The position numbers and the translations under genes were made by a program. A stretch of 16,765 nt of DNA from Candidatus Caccocola faecipullorum (GTDB lineage Bacteria > Synergistota > Synergistia > Synergistales > Synergistaceae), in the NCBI GenBank assembly GCA_018716365.1, contig DVKA01000177.1, forward strand, positions 1-16,765, read 5' to 3'. The notes below the pieces were generated by a model. That model saw nothing but the letters and a program-made list of their open reading frames with translations. It was not told where the DNA came from and made no database searches. Positions within the stretch are counted from its first letter, which is position 1. Every line of letters starts with the position of its first letter. Positions 1-7,893 of this stretch are shown here, in pieces.

Positions 1-888
1 TACGGTGCGGCGCGGCGCGTCAGGCTCTTTCGGGGAAAGCCCCTCTATCGCGCCGCGAACGAGGCGGATGTACTCGGGCGTCGTGCCGCAGCAGCCGCCT
101 ATGAAGCGCACACCCTCCGCGACGAATTCGCGCGCGTAGCCGGCGAACTCCTCTGGGGTGATGTCGTATGCCGTTTCGCCGTCCCGTATGACCGGCAGGC
201 CGGCGTTCGGCTGCACGAGGACGGGGATGTGCGCGCCGGCGAGGATGCGTTTCACTACGGGCGCGAGCTGTTTCGGCCCGAGCGAGCAGTTGACGCCGAG
301 CGCCGAAACGCCGAGCGCTTCTAGCGTCGCTACCATCGATTCGACGCACGCGCCGAAGAAGGTCGTGCCGTTCGCCTCGAAGCTCATCGTTGCGAATATG
401 GGCAGCCTGGAATTTTCCTTCGCCGCTATGACGGCGGCCTTGAGTTCGTAGAGGTCCGTGAAGGTTTCGAGCAGTATGAAGTCCGCGCCCTCGCCCTCTC
501 CGGCGCGGACGATTTCCGCGAATACCTCGACGGCCTCGTCGAATTCGAGGTCGCCCGAGGGCTTGAGCACGCGGCCGCAGGGGCCGATGTCGAGCGCGGC
601 GTACCTGCCGCCGTAAGCGTCCGCCGCGGCCCTCGCGCTGCGCACTCCGGCGCGCACTATGTCCGCGAGCGGCGCTCCGGCCTTTTCGGCCTTGAAGCGG
701 TTCGCGCCGAAGGTGTTCGAGAGCACCACGTCGGCGCCCGCTTCGAGGTATTCCTTATGTATCGCCGTTATCTCTTCGGGCGCGGTCAAGTTCAGCGCCT
801 CCGGCACGGCCCCGAGCTTCAGGCCGCGGCGCTGGAGCATCGTCCCCATCGCGCCGTCGAAGAGCAGGATTTTGCCCATGTCTATCAT
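1..888 (-). CDS. metH: Methionine synthase, N-terminal homocysteine S-methyltransferase domain (3' end outside window)
   Basis: The 296 visible codons form a homocysteine S-methyltransferase (BHMT-type) barrel, which transfers a methyl group to homocysteine to make methionine in the cytoplasm. Seen directly: the opening LLFDGAMGTMLQ, the AGADVVLSNTFGANRFK stretch, and the zinc-ligand cysteines C201 (GVNCS) and C266/C267 (GGCCGTTPEY). The start is ATG at 888, with AGGAG ten bases upstream; that Shine-Dalgarno overlaps the stop codon of metF, 13 nt away, so the two are probably coupled. A second ATG at 879 is poorly spaced. In cobalamin-dependent MetH this domain is followed by folate- and B12-binding domains; they would lie beyond base 1, so I cannot tell full MetH from a short stand-alone homocysteine methyltransferase. 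The adjacent metF and cobalamin genes favour MetH. Confidence 0.88.
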   Translation of the reverse strand, partial: MIDMGKILLFDGAMGTMLQRRGLKLGAVPEALNLTAPEEITAIHKEYLEAGADVVLSNTFGANRFKAEKAGAPLADIVRAGVRSARAAADAYGGRYAALDIGPCGRVLKPSGDLEFDEAVEVFAEIVRAGEGEGADFILLETFTDLYELKAAVIAAKENSRLPIFATMSFEANGTTFFGACVESMVATLEALGVSALGVNCSLGPKQLAPVVKRILAGAHIPVLVQPNAGLPVIRDGETAYDITPEEFAGYAREFVAEGVRFIGGCCGTTPEYIRLVRGAIEGLSPKEPDAPRRTV

Positions 889-901
889 TTCGCGCACGCT
901 C

Positions 902-1771
902 CTATCCGCGCTTGACGCGCAGCGAATAGAGCACGCCGCGGATGTTTTCGCAGATGCGCTTCGCTATCTCGGGCTGGTTCATCGTGTAGAGGTGGATGCC
1001 GTCGACGCCGCTCGCGAGCAGGTCTATTATCTGCGCCGTCGCGTATGCGATGCCAGCCTCGCGCATCGCCATCGCGTTGTGCCCGTAGGCGCGCAGCAGC
1101 TTCTGCACTCCAGCCGGCACCGACGCGCCGCAGAGCGTCACCATCTTGTTTATCTGCGCGGGCGAGGTTATCGGCATGATGCCCGCCTCGATGCGCTGCG
1201 TCACGCCGAGAGCGCGCGCCCTGTCGCGGAATTCGTAGAAATGTTCGTTGTCGAAGAAAAGCTGGCTTATCAGCGCGTCGACGCCGCATTCGCATTTCGC
1301 TTTCAGATATTTCAGATCTTCTTCCATCGAATAGGCTTCGATATGTTTTTCAGGGTAGCAGGCCGCGAAGATGCGGAAGTCGTAATTTCCGCGGATGAAT
1401 TTTATGAGGTCGCTCGCGTGCGAGAAGTCTTTCGTCCCCTCGCCTACGATGTCGCCGCGCATCGCGAGGATGTTGTGTATCCCCTTTTCGCGCAGAGAGT
1501 CAAGCGCCGCGCGCATTTCGTCGCGCGTTGAGCCTATGCAGGTGAGGTGCGCGAGCGCGGGAATCGCGTAGTCGCGCTGGATGCGTGAGGCTATCTCCGC
1601 CGTGTTCTCGCGGCTGGAGCCGCCCGCGCCGTATGTGACGCTTATAAGGTCAGGGTCGAGGCTCGCGAGCGCGTCGACCGTGCTGAAAATCTGCGAAAGG
1701 TCGCCCTTGCCTTTGGGCGGGAAAATTTCAAATGAAAACGTAGGTTTGTCGAGCTTGAAAAAATTCTTCAC
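902..1771 (-). CDS. metF: 5,10-methylenetetrahydrofolate reductase
   Basis: This 289 aa protein is the flavin-dependent enzyme that reduces 5,10-methylene-THF to 5-methyl-THF, the methyl donor for MetH next door. It is close to the usual length of bacterial MetF (about 295 aa). Visible family features are FSFEIFPPK near residues 12-20, with E15 at the place of the catalytic glutamate, VTYGAGGSSR near residues 48-58, the HLTCIGSTRDE stretch, and AMRGD. The start codon is GTG at 1771, preceded by GAGGGG about ten bases upstream; that ribosome site overlaps the stop of the HAD gene, 15 nt away. The downstream metH ribosome site in turn sits on the metF stop codon. The gene is therefore embedded in a tight minus-strand operon that supplies both the folate and the cobalamin side of methionine synthesis. 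Confidence 0.93.
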   Translation of the reverse strand: MKNFFKLDKPTFSFEIFPPKGKGDLSQIFSTVDALASLDPDLISVTYGAGGSSRENTAEIASRIQRDYAIPALAHLTCIGSTRDEMRAALDSLREKGIHNILAMRGDIVGEGTKDFSHASDLIKFIRGNYDFRIFAACYPEKHIEAYSMEEDLKYLKAKCECGVDALISQLFFDNEHFYEFRDRARALGVTQRIEAGIMPITSPAQINKMVTLCGASVPAGVQKLLRAYGHNAMAMREAGIAYATAQIIDLLASGVDGIHLYTMNQPEIAKRICENIRGVLYSLRVKRG

Positions 1772-1786
1772 TGTCTGCCGTCCCCT

Positions 1787-2599
1787 CTATTCTTCAGCCG
1801 CAAGAGCGGCTTCTATTATCTGCGCCGCGCCGTCTTCGGTGTTCGGCGGGGCTATGACGTCGGCGGCCTCTTTCACCGAATCGCGCGCGTTGCCCATAGC
1901 GACGCCCGTTCCGGCCCAGCGTATCATCTCCGCGTCGTTGCCGCCGTCGCCTATCGCAAGCGCCTCTTCGCGCGCCACGCCGTAATGCTCGCAGACGCGG
2001 CGCAGCGCCTCGGCCTTGTTCACCGACGGGTGGACCATCTCGACGAATGAATTCCACGACGTCGCCTGATAGATGCGCGGGCCGAACTCGCGGCGCACCT
2101 CGTCGCACATCTTTGCAAAAATCTCACTGTCGAACGATACGCCGAGCATCTTCGCGCTGTCGAGGCCGCAGCTCCAGAACTTCTCGCCGAGCGCGACGGC
2201 CTTCTGCCCGCATATATTCTCGTAAAATTTGCAGCGTTCGTCGGCGTCGTCTCGGACGACAAGTTTATCGTCGCAGTACATCTGCACGTACCAGCCGCGG
2301 TCGTGGAAAAACGATAGAATCTCAGCCGCCAGCTCCGGCCCCAGATAACGCTGGTAAATCGTAGCGCCCGTCGCCGTGTCGCGTATCAGAGCGCCGTTGT
2401 AGAAAATGCAGGCGCTTTTGATGCCCACGTCTTCGATATGTATCATCGCGGAGGGGTACATACGCCCCGTAGCCACTACGACCTTCACACCGACGTCCTG
2501 CGCGGCGCGCAGCGCCAGCTTCGTCCTCTCGGTAAGGCGGCTCTCGCCGTCGAGCATCGTTCCGTCCATGTCAAGCGCAATAAGTTTCGGCCTTTTCAT
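1787..2599 (-). CDS. Cof-type HAD-superfamily phosphatase
   Basis: A 270 aa member of the HAD superfamily, Cof/COG0561 subfamily: magnesium-dependent phosphatases of small phosphorylated molecules. All four motifs are intact: DMDGT with nucleophile D10 and acid D12, VVATGR with T44, K195 in VNKAEAL, and GDGGNDAEM with D218 and D222. Residues about 75-190 form the C2-type cap that sets substrate choice. The start is the ATG at 2599, which overlaps the cobS stop as ATGA; a longer open frame upstream is only cobS read in another frame. Translational coupling to cobS, with metF 15 nt downstream, suggests a role in the cobalamin/methionine pathway. One hypothesis is the last nucleotide-loop step (removal of the 5'-phosphate, the CobC reaction). 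The family also includes sugar phosphatases and flavin phosphatases, so the substrate is open. Confidence 0.85.
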   Translation of the reverse strand: MKRPKLIALDMDGTMLDGESRLTERTKLALRAAQDVGVKVVVATGRMYPSAMIHIEDVGIKSACIFYNGALIRDTATGATIYQRYLGPELAAEILSFFHDRGWYVQMYCDDKLVVRDDADERCKFYENICGQKAVALGEKFWSCGLDSAKMLGVSFDSEIFAKMCDEVRREFGPRIYQATSWNSFVEMVHPSVNKAEALRRVCEHYGVAREEALAIGDGGNDAEMIRWAGTGVAMGNARDSVKEAADVIAPPNTEDGAAQIIEAALAAEE

Positions 2600-3420
2600 A
2601 TCGCCCACACCGCCATTGAAATGATTTCCGTAGCTACCGCGACGGCGCCGAGCACGTCTCCGTTGGTTCCGCCGAGCCTTTCGTTCATATATTTCGCCGC
2701 GGCGAATCCTGCAAGGCCGGCCGCCGCGAGGCACACCGGCAGCCGCAGAGGGGCGAAGGGGAGAAAAATTATCGAGGCGGCGAGGGCGCAGAAGAGGTCG
2801 TACTGCGTATAGCCTTCCACCATCTCTTTCGCCATGCCGCTGGCCCACGGATAACGTCCGAAATATGCCGCCGCGTTTTCAGCAAAGCGCGCCGCGGCGG
2901 CCGCCGTGACGCAGGCCGCGAGCCTGTCGCCCGCGCCCACTGACGACAGCAGCGCCGTCCATAAGCCGAATGCGATGACGAGCGACGCGCCGCCGAACGA
3001 GCCGAGGCGGCTGTCCTTCATCACCTCGCGCAGCCTGTCGCCTGTGCGTCCCGAGCCTATTCCGTCCCATACGTCGCCCCAGCCGTCAAGGTGCAGCGCC
3101 CAGCCTGTTACGAAATAAAATGCCGCGCCGGCCCACGCACAGACGAGCGGCGCGAAGCCGAGGAAGCCGGCCACGCTCACGACGGCGCCGGTAAGCAGCC
3201 CCATAACGCCTCCTGCGACAGGCGCGAGTGTCAGAACGCGGTTCGCATCCGGCATCGGGTCGGGCCACCATTTTTCAGGCAGGGGAATGCGCGTCAGCAG
3301 CGTCCACATGACGACGAAGCGCGCGGCTATATCGCGGCGCAGAAGCGAAGAGCCCAGTTCGTCTTCGAACCTTTCTGCAAAATGGCGTAATTTCTCTTTG
3401 AAATCTTCTATTGGAGCCAC
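2596..3420 (-). CDS. cobS: Adenosylcobinamide-GDP ribazoletransferase (cobalamin synthase)
   Basis: CobS is an integral membrane enzyme that joins adenosylcobinamide-GDP to alpha-ribazole (or its 5'-phosphate), completing the cobalamin nucleotide loop. Visible signatures are LLTRIPLPEKWW near the N-terminus, the acidic metal/substrate motif HLDGWGDVWDGIG followed by MKDSRLGSFG, and GGTNGDVLGAV near the C-terminus, with several hydrophobic segments between. The start is uncertain. The nearest canonical in-frame codon is GTG at 3420 (274 aa), but it lies inside a strong GGAGG sequence (3424-3420). That site is ideally spaced for an ATA codon at 3411. A GTG at 3483 would give 295 aa but overlaps cobU by 34 nt and has no ribosome site. 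The typical family has a shorter N-terminus before LTRIP. The gene lies 29 nt after cobU and its stop overlaps the HAD start. Confidence 0.9.
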   Translation of the reverse strand: MAPIEDFKEKLRHFAERFEDELGSSLLRRDIAARFVVMWTLLTRIPLPEKWWPDPMPDANRVLTLAPVAGGVMGLLTGAVVSVAGFLGFAPLVCAWAGAAFYFVTGWALHLDGWGDVWDGIGSGRTGDRLREVMKDSRLGSFGGASLVIAFGLWTALLSSVGAGDRLAACVTAAAAARFAENAAAYFGRYPWASGMAKEMVEGYTQYDLFCALAASIIFLPFAPLRLPVCLAAAGLAGFAAAKYMNERLGGTNGDVLGAVAVATEIISMAVWAI

Positions 3421-3449
3421 CTCCGTAAGACGGCGAAAAGTTGGAAATT

Positions 3450-4016
3450 TTACAGGCTGGAGGGCGCGCCGCCCTTGACCCACAGCGGGCAGCCCGCGAC
3501 TACGAGCGCGACGTTCTCAGCGTAACCGGCGCAGAGCTGGTTCATGCGCCCCTGCATATCGCGGAAGCGCCGCCCCATGCGGTAAGGCGGCACGAGGCCG
3601 AGGCCGACCTCGTTGCTCACAACGACGAGCGAAGCGTCCGGCCTCACGCTCTCGAACAGTTCGCGCGCGAGCGCCGCAATCTTCGCCTCCTCGGCGAGCC
3701 ATTCCGCCTCGCCGCCGTTCTCCGAGGCCGGAGAGGCGAGGAAGAGCCGCGTCAGCCACATGGTGAGGCAGTCCATGAGCATCAGCCCGTCCGTACGCGC
3801 GACGGCGGCGGGCAGATCTCGCGGATCTCCCTCCCACGTCGCCCACGACGCGGGGCGGCGCGCGCGGTGCAGCTCGATGCGCTTTTCCATCTCCGCGTCG
3901 GCGCAGTCCGCAGTCGCAAGATAGGTTACAGGGCCGTTACAGGCGAGCGCGATCTGCTCGGCGTATGTGCTTTTGCCGCTTCTCGCGCCGCCGAGGATGA
4001 GGGTTATATGTCCCAT
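3450..4016 (-). CDS. cobU: Adenosylcobinamide kinase / adenosylcobinamide-phosphate guanylyltransferase
   Basis: A 188 aa bifunctional enzyme (family norm about 180 aa) that phosphorylates adenosylcobinamide and then adds GMP, producing the activated substrate that CobS uses. It carries a Walker A loop GGARSGKS at residues 9-16. H50 in the block LHRARRP followed by W57 and E60 matches the family histidine that carries the GMP intermediate. LMDCLTMWLTRLF is the Walker B-like stretch and VVVSNEVGLGLVP follows the family pattern. The ATG at 4016 begins one base after the stop of the AsmA-like gene, and I see no clear Shine-Dalgarno, which suggests translation by coupling to that gene. cobS begins about 30 nt downstream. 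No cobT is present in the window. Confidence 0.93.
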   Translation of the reverse strand: MGHITLILGGARSGKSTYAEQIALACNGPVTYLATADCADAEMEKRIELHRARRPASWATWEGDPRDLPAAVARTDGLMLMDCLTMWLTRLFLASPASENGGEAEWLAEEAKIAALARELFESVRPDASLVVVSNEVGLGLVPPYRMGRRFRDMQGRMNQLCAGYAENVALVVAGCPLWVKGGAPSSL

Positions 4017-4017
4017 G

Positions 4018-7000
4018 TTACAGCCCGAAGTCTATGTTGTTGATGAGGTTTTCGAGCGTCTGCCCGACAAAGTTGCCTTTGCCGCCGCCGCCCGTGTCGG
4101 CTCCCGGCCCCATCGGTATTTCGAACTTGAAGCGGACGGTCGTGTTGCCGTCCTTCATCGACTCGTTGTCCTCGGGGTCGCCTCCGCTCGACGGTATCAG
4201 CGCCTTCGACGAGCGCATATTCGAGGCCTGCGAGATTCTCAGATGCGTTATCTCCGGCTCGGAGACCGTGCCGCCGATGCCCATGCCGATGAACTTGAAC
4301 TCGTTCTTCGCAAAGCCGGATATGACGCCGCCGAGAAGGCTCTGGAGCGCCTCTTCTTTGTTGAGGCTGCCCGAGGCGAGGTCGGCTCCGGCGCTTATTA
4401 TCCCCTGGAAGGCGCCGAGCACGGAGTTCAGCGCGCGGATGTTGACCTTGCCGAGCGCGAAGAACGAGAGCTCCTTGTCGCTGTTTATCGCTCCGTCAAC
4501 CATGACGTTGCGGTAGAGCATATCGTCGTCGGGCGCAATCGCCTGGCTTCCGGGCAGGAGCGTGAAAATGCCGTCCATATATGTAAACGTCGCCTGCACC
4601 GTCTTGTAGCGTATCGGCTTTCCGCCGGTGAACTTCTTCGCCTTTTCGACGAAGCTGAAGCCGGAGATTTCCCCGTTCGACAGAGAGAGCGCGCCGCCGC
4701 CGCGCACTGTGGACATACGCCCGGTAGTGCCGCTCCCGCGTATCTTGAGGTCGGCCTTGCCGCTTATCGAGCCCTTCATATTTGGAGCAAGCTGGCTCAT
4801 GAGCGCTTTAAGGTCGGTGCCCATGACGGTGAGGTTTCCGCCCCATACGCTCTTTTCAAAGTCGAAGCCCGCGCCGCCTGAGAGCGTACCGCCGTTGGTC
4901 TTCGCCTGAAGATCTTCGACTATCATGTAATGTCTTGAAACGTAGAACGGCGCGTCGAGATCCTCGAACTGCACGCCGAGCAGCCTCAGCTTCGGCGATG
5001 TAATGGAGCCCGTACCGGAAATCTCCGAGAGCTTGCCCGAGCCCTCCATTGAGAAGTTCGCCGTGCCGCCGAGGCGCGCGCGGAAGTTTTCAGGCATATA
5101 GGCGCTGAACTGGCGCACGTCTATATCGGTGCCCTTAATGTCAAAATCGCCGTACCATTCTCCCTCTTCGGCCCAGAAGCGCCCGTGCGCGCCGAAATCT
5201 CCGTCGCGCAGCACAGCCTTGGCCTCGGTTATCTCGACTTCCTGCATATTGCCGCCGCATTTGACGTCGATTATCGGCAGCATGAAGCCTCGGTACCTCA
5301 GCGGGGCGACGCGCGCCGTCACGTTGAAATGCGGATCGCCGACAGTGCCGCCGACCGTTACGTCGCCGTCGACAAGTCCCTGCACCGAGCGCACTGAGGG
5401 CAGATGGCGGCGCACAAGCTCGTAGAGGTTCATCTTCTTTATGCCGGCGCGGATTTCAAGCTTCGCGTCGGCGAAGGACTGTCCGGGGGCGGGCATCTCG
5501 ATGCGCCCGGTCCCGCTGGTCTCTCCGTTGAGGAACATACCGGATGAGCTCTTTATGAGGATTTCCTTCGGGCTGCCGGTCAGCACCCCGGCCAGCTCGT
5601 CGACGCGGAATTCGCGCCACGCGAGCTTTTTACCGGAGAAGTCGAAGCTCCAGTTGAGCCCGTCCGCGGCGGAGCTCGCCGTCACCTTGCCGGAGACTTC
5701 GCCGGAGATGTCCTCGTTGGCTTCGAGCAGGCCGTTGATTATCGAGAAATCGACCTTCGAGAACTGCCCGTTCATCTTCCACGACGCAGGCGACGCCGTG
5801 CCGTCCGCCTTCTTCGACGGCAGCGTCACGTCGCAGTTGACTGTGCCAGAGCCGCCGCCTACGTGCGCCGTCACCGGAGAAAGTTTGAGCGAATCGCCGG
5901 AGTAGGCTATGCCCGCTTCGAGCTTCGCTATTTTCAGCGTGCGGAACTGCGCCGTCCCCGTGCGGACGGTAGCCTTGACCACGGGCGCCGACGGCGGCCC
6001 CGCGACGCTCCACTCGCCGCTGGCGACGCCGGCGACTTTAAGCGACTTCAGTATATCCGCGTAGGAATAGAAACGTTTCACGTCGGCGTTCTTAAACGTG
6101 CCCTTCAAGTCGAGCGCGCCGCCGTTCGCCGCCTTCTGCGAGAAGGTTCCAGCCGCGGTCGCCGTGAGGCCGTTCCACTGCGCCGAGGCGCGTTCGAGCG
6201 AAAAGAGGCCGGTCTCCATCGCGTACGATGAAATTACGCTGATGTTTGAAATAGCGCCGATTTTGTCTACGCTGACCGAAGGAGTGGAGGCGCGCAGGCC
6301 GACGACCCATTTGCCCATCAGCCCCTTGCATGTGCCGGAGACCGCGACGCTGCCCTGCGTCTTGAGTTTCGCCGTCTGCGGGAAGCTTTTCAGCACCTTG
6401 TCGAGCACTATGCCCTCGCTCGTGAAGGTCAGGTCCGTCGGTATTTTATCGCCGAGGCTCAGCGTCCCCTTCAGCGCGAGGACGCGCCCCTCGGAGTTCG
6501 CCGTGAGGTCGAGCACGCCCGCGGGCTTCCCGTCGAATACCGCCGTGCCGCGGATGTCCTTTATCTGTATCTGCTTATACCCGAGCTGGGACGGGCCGAG
6601 TTCGACGCGCCCCTTCAGCGCGTTGAGCGGCCCTTCGAGATTCGCCGTCAGCGATGAAATTTCGCCGTTCGCCGAAGCCGCGGCTCCGTTCGCGCCGTTT
6701 CCGAGCTGGCTCTTCCAGTCGTCGAATTTCAGATTTTTCGCCTCGGCGGAGAATTTCAGATATTTGTCGGGCTTCGTCATGTCGAGCTCAAGGCTGCCGG
6801 CGAGCTCGGACTCGAAGACCTTGCCCTGATTCAGCTCCGCCTTTATCAGCTCCGGCGTGACGTTCCATTTCACCGCGATGCCGTCTATCGGCATACCGCG
6901 CACGACGGCTTTGTTGAGCGTCCCCTCTCCTTCGGAGACAAATTTCCCCTCTTTCAGCGAAGCCGAGCCGCTTCCCGACAGAAGGCCACGGACGCCGTAC

Positions 7001-7800
7001 TCGCCTATCTTCGGCACGAGCTTCTCCGCTGTGGAGATGTCGAACTCGGCCAGCTCGAACTTAACGTCCTGCGACGGGAAGAGCTCGCCGGAGAGCTCCG
7101 CCCTCCCCTCCGCAAGATGCACGGCGAGGCCGTCGGAGCGCCAGCCGCCTTCGGGCGTGTTCTCCACAGCCCCGTCGACCGAGAGCGGCACGCCGTTCAC
7201 CGCAAGCTTCACTTCCGCGTCGAAGTGCCTTGAATCGTCGATGCGCAGCGCGCCGCGCTCTACCTCGACCGCTCCGTAGGGAGTGCCGATTTTACTGTCT
7301 CTTACGAAAATTACGTTGATAGGGATATTCAGAGGCTCGCCGGAGCTTTTGCCTTCGCTCTTGGGAATTAGCGACTGCACGTCCTCCATCGTCGTCTCCA
7401 GCCCCGAGACCGCGAGGCGCGAAAGACGCGGCGAACCGCCCATCAGGCTCGGGACGGAGAGCGAGGCCGTGACGCGGCGCACTGAAAGCAGCGTCGAGCC
7501 GCCGCGGGAGACCGCGACGTCGTGCACCGAAAGGCCGAAGACCGGATGCCAGCGCAGCGCGCCGACCGTCAGCTCCGCGTCGAGATACTGCTTCGCGTAC
7601 TCGGAAATTTTTCCGCGCGCGAACGCGCTCAGCGCGTCCATCTTGTAGTATGCGACGCCGCCGCCTCCGGCTATGAGGAAGACGAGCAGCGCGAAAAACA
7701 CGAGCCAGCCGCGTCCTCTCGCACGAGGCTTCTTTTCTTTTTTATTTTCGACGGCTTCCGCGTTTTTGTTTTCTTCCATGCCGTTCTGCAAAATAATCAC
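4018..7800 (-). CDS. AsmA/TamB-like envelope protein
   Basis: A very long protein (1260 aa from GTG 7800; 1253 aa from ATG 7779) with a short basic cytoplasmic tail, one signal-anchor helix at about residues 31-52 (GWLVFFALLVFLIAGGGG), and a large periplasmic body of beta-strand repeats rich in G, S, T and alternating hydrophobic residues. This is the architecture of AsmA-like/TamB-like bridge proteins, implicated in moving phospholipid to the outer membrane. Family-type turns are seen at GGTVGDPHF (near 817) and GGTVSEPEI (near 1176). The C-terminus is a low-complexity tail with GADTGGGGKG. Start choice is open: GTG 7800 sits inside AAGGTGAT, which itself matches the anti-Shine-Dalgarno and would suit TTG 7791; ATG 7779 has no close ribosome site. 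It runs directly into cobU. The assignment rests on architecture and scattered motifs. Confidence 0.78.
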   Translation of the reverse strand: MIILQNGMEENKNAEAVENKKEKKPRARGRGWLVFFALLVFLIAGGGGVAYYKMDALSAFARGKISEYAKQYLDAELTVGALRWHPVFGLSVHDVAVSRGGSTLLSVRRVTASLSVPSLMGGSPRLSRLAVSGLETTMEDVQSLIPKSEGKSSGEPLNIPINVIFVRDSKIGTPYGAVEVERGALRIDDSRHFDAEVKLAVNGVPLSVDGAVENTPEGGWRSDGLAVHLAEGRAELSGELFPSQDVKFELAEFDISTAEKLVPKIGEYGVRGLLSGSGSASLKEGKFVSEGEGTLNKAVVRGMPIDGIAVKWNVTPELIKAELNQGKVFESELAGSLELDMTKPDKYLKFSAEAKNLKFDDWKSQLGNGANGAAASANGEISSLTANLEGPLNALKGRVELGPSQLGYKQIQIKDIRGTAVFDGKPAGVLDLTANSEGRVLALKGTLSLGDKIPTDLTFTSEGIVLDKVLKSFPQTAKLKTQGSVAVSGTCKGLMGKWVVGLRASTPSVSVDKIGAISNISVISSYAMETGLFSLERASAQWNGLTATAAGTFSQKAANGGALDLKGTFKNADVKRFYSYADILKSLKVAGVASGEWSVAGPPSAPVVKATVRTGTAQFRTLKIAKLEAGIAYSGDSLKLSPVTAHVGGGSGTVNCDVTLPSKKADGTASPASWKMNGQFSKVDFSIINGLLEANEDISGEVSGKVTASSAADGLNWSFDFSGKKLAWREFRVDELAGVLTGSPKEILIKSSSGMFLNGETSGTGRIEMPAPGQSFADAKLEIRAGIKKMNLYELVRRHLPSVRSVQGLVDGDVTVGGTVGDPHFNVTARVAPLRYRGFMLPIIDVKCGGNMQEVEITEAKAVLRDGDFGAHGRFWAEEGEWYGDFDIKGTDIDVRQFSAYMPENFRARLGGTANFSMEGSGKLSEISGTGSITSPKLRLLGVQFEDLDAPFYVSRHYMIVEDLQAKTNGGTLSGGAGFDFEKSVWGGNLTVMGTDLKALMSQLAPNMKGSISGKADLKIRGSGTTGRMSTVRGGGALSLSNGEISGFSFVEKAKKFTGGKPIRYKTVQATFTYMDGIFTLLPGSQAIAPDDDMLYRNVMVDGAINSDKELSFFALGKVNIRALNSVLGAFQGIISAGADLASGSLNKEEALQSLLGGVISGFAKNEFKFIGMGIGGTVSEPEITHLRISQASNMRSSKALIPSSGGDPEDNESMKDGNTTVRFKFEIPMGPGADTGGGGKGNFVGQTLENLINNIDFGL

Positions 7801-7854
7801 CTTGTTACGCCGCCGTCCGGGCAGTTCCCGCCGCCCGCGCGCGGCACATTTTCA

Positions 7855-7875
7855 TCTCACGACGTTACAGTGAGA
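7855..7875. other. Perfect dyad TCTCAC-N9-GTGAGA
   Basis: Six-base inverted arms with a nine-base spacer lie in the 93-base gap between the DNA glycosylase stop and the AsmA-like gene. There is no T-run on the minus strand, so it is a poor intrinsic terminator; an operator or a weak mRNA hairpin ahead of the AsmA-cob-met genes is equally possible. Confidence 0.35.
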
Positions 7876-7893
7876 CACAATAATTTTATCACG

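Noticed and set aside
659..1531. 290-codon plus-strand open frame
   Set aside because: It is antisense to metH and metF, has arginine/alanine-rich content typical of GC-rich shadow frames, and shows no family motif.
2600..2848. N-terminal extension of the HAD gene to 2848
   Set aside because: The extension is the cobS sequence in another frame; the protein proper starts at the ATGA overlap, just before the DMDGT motif.
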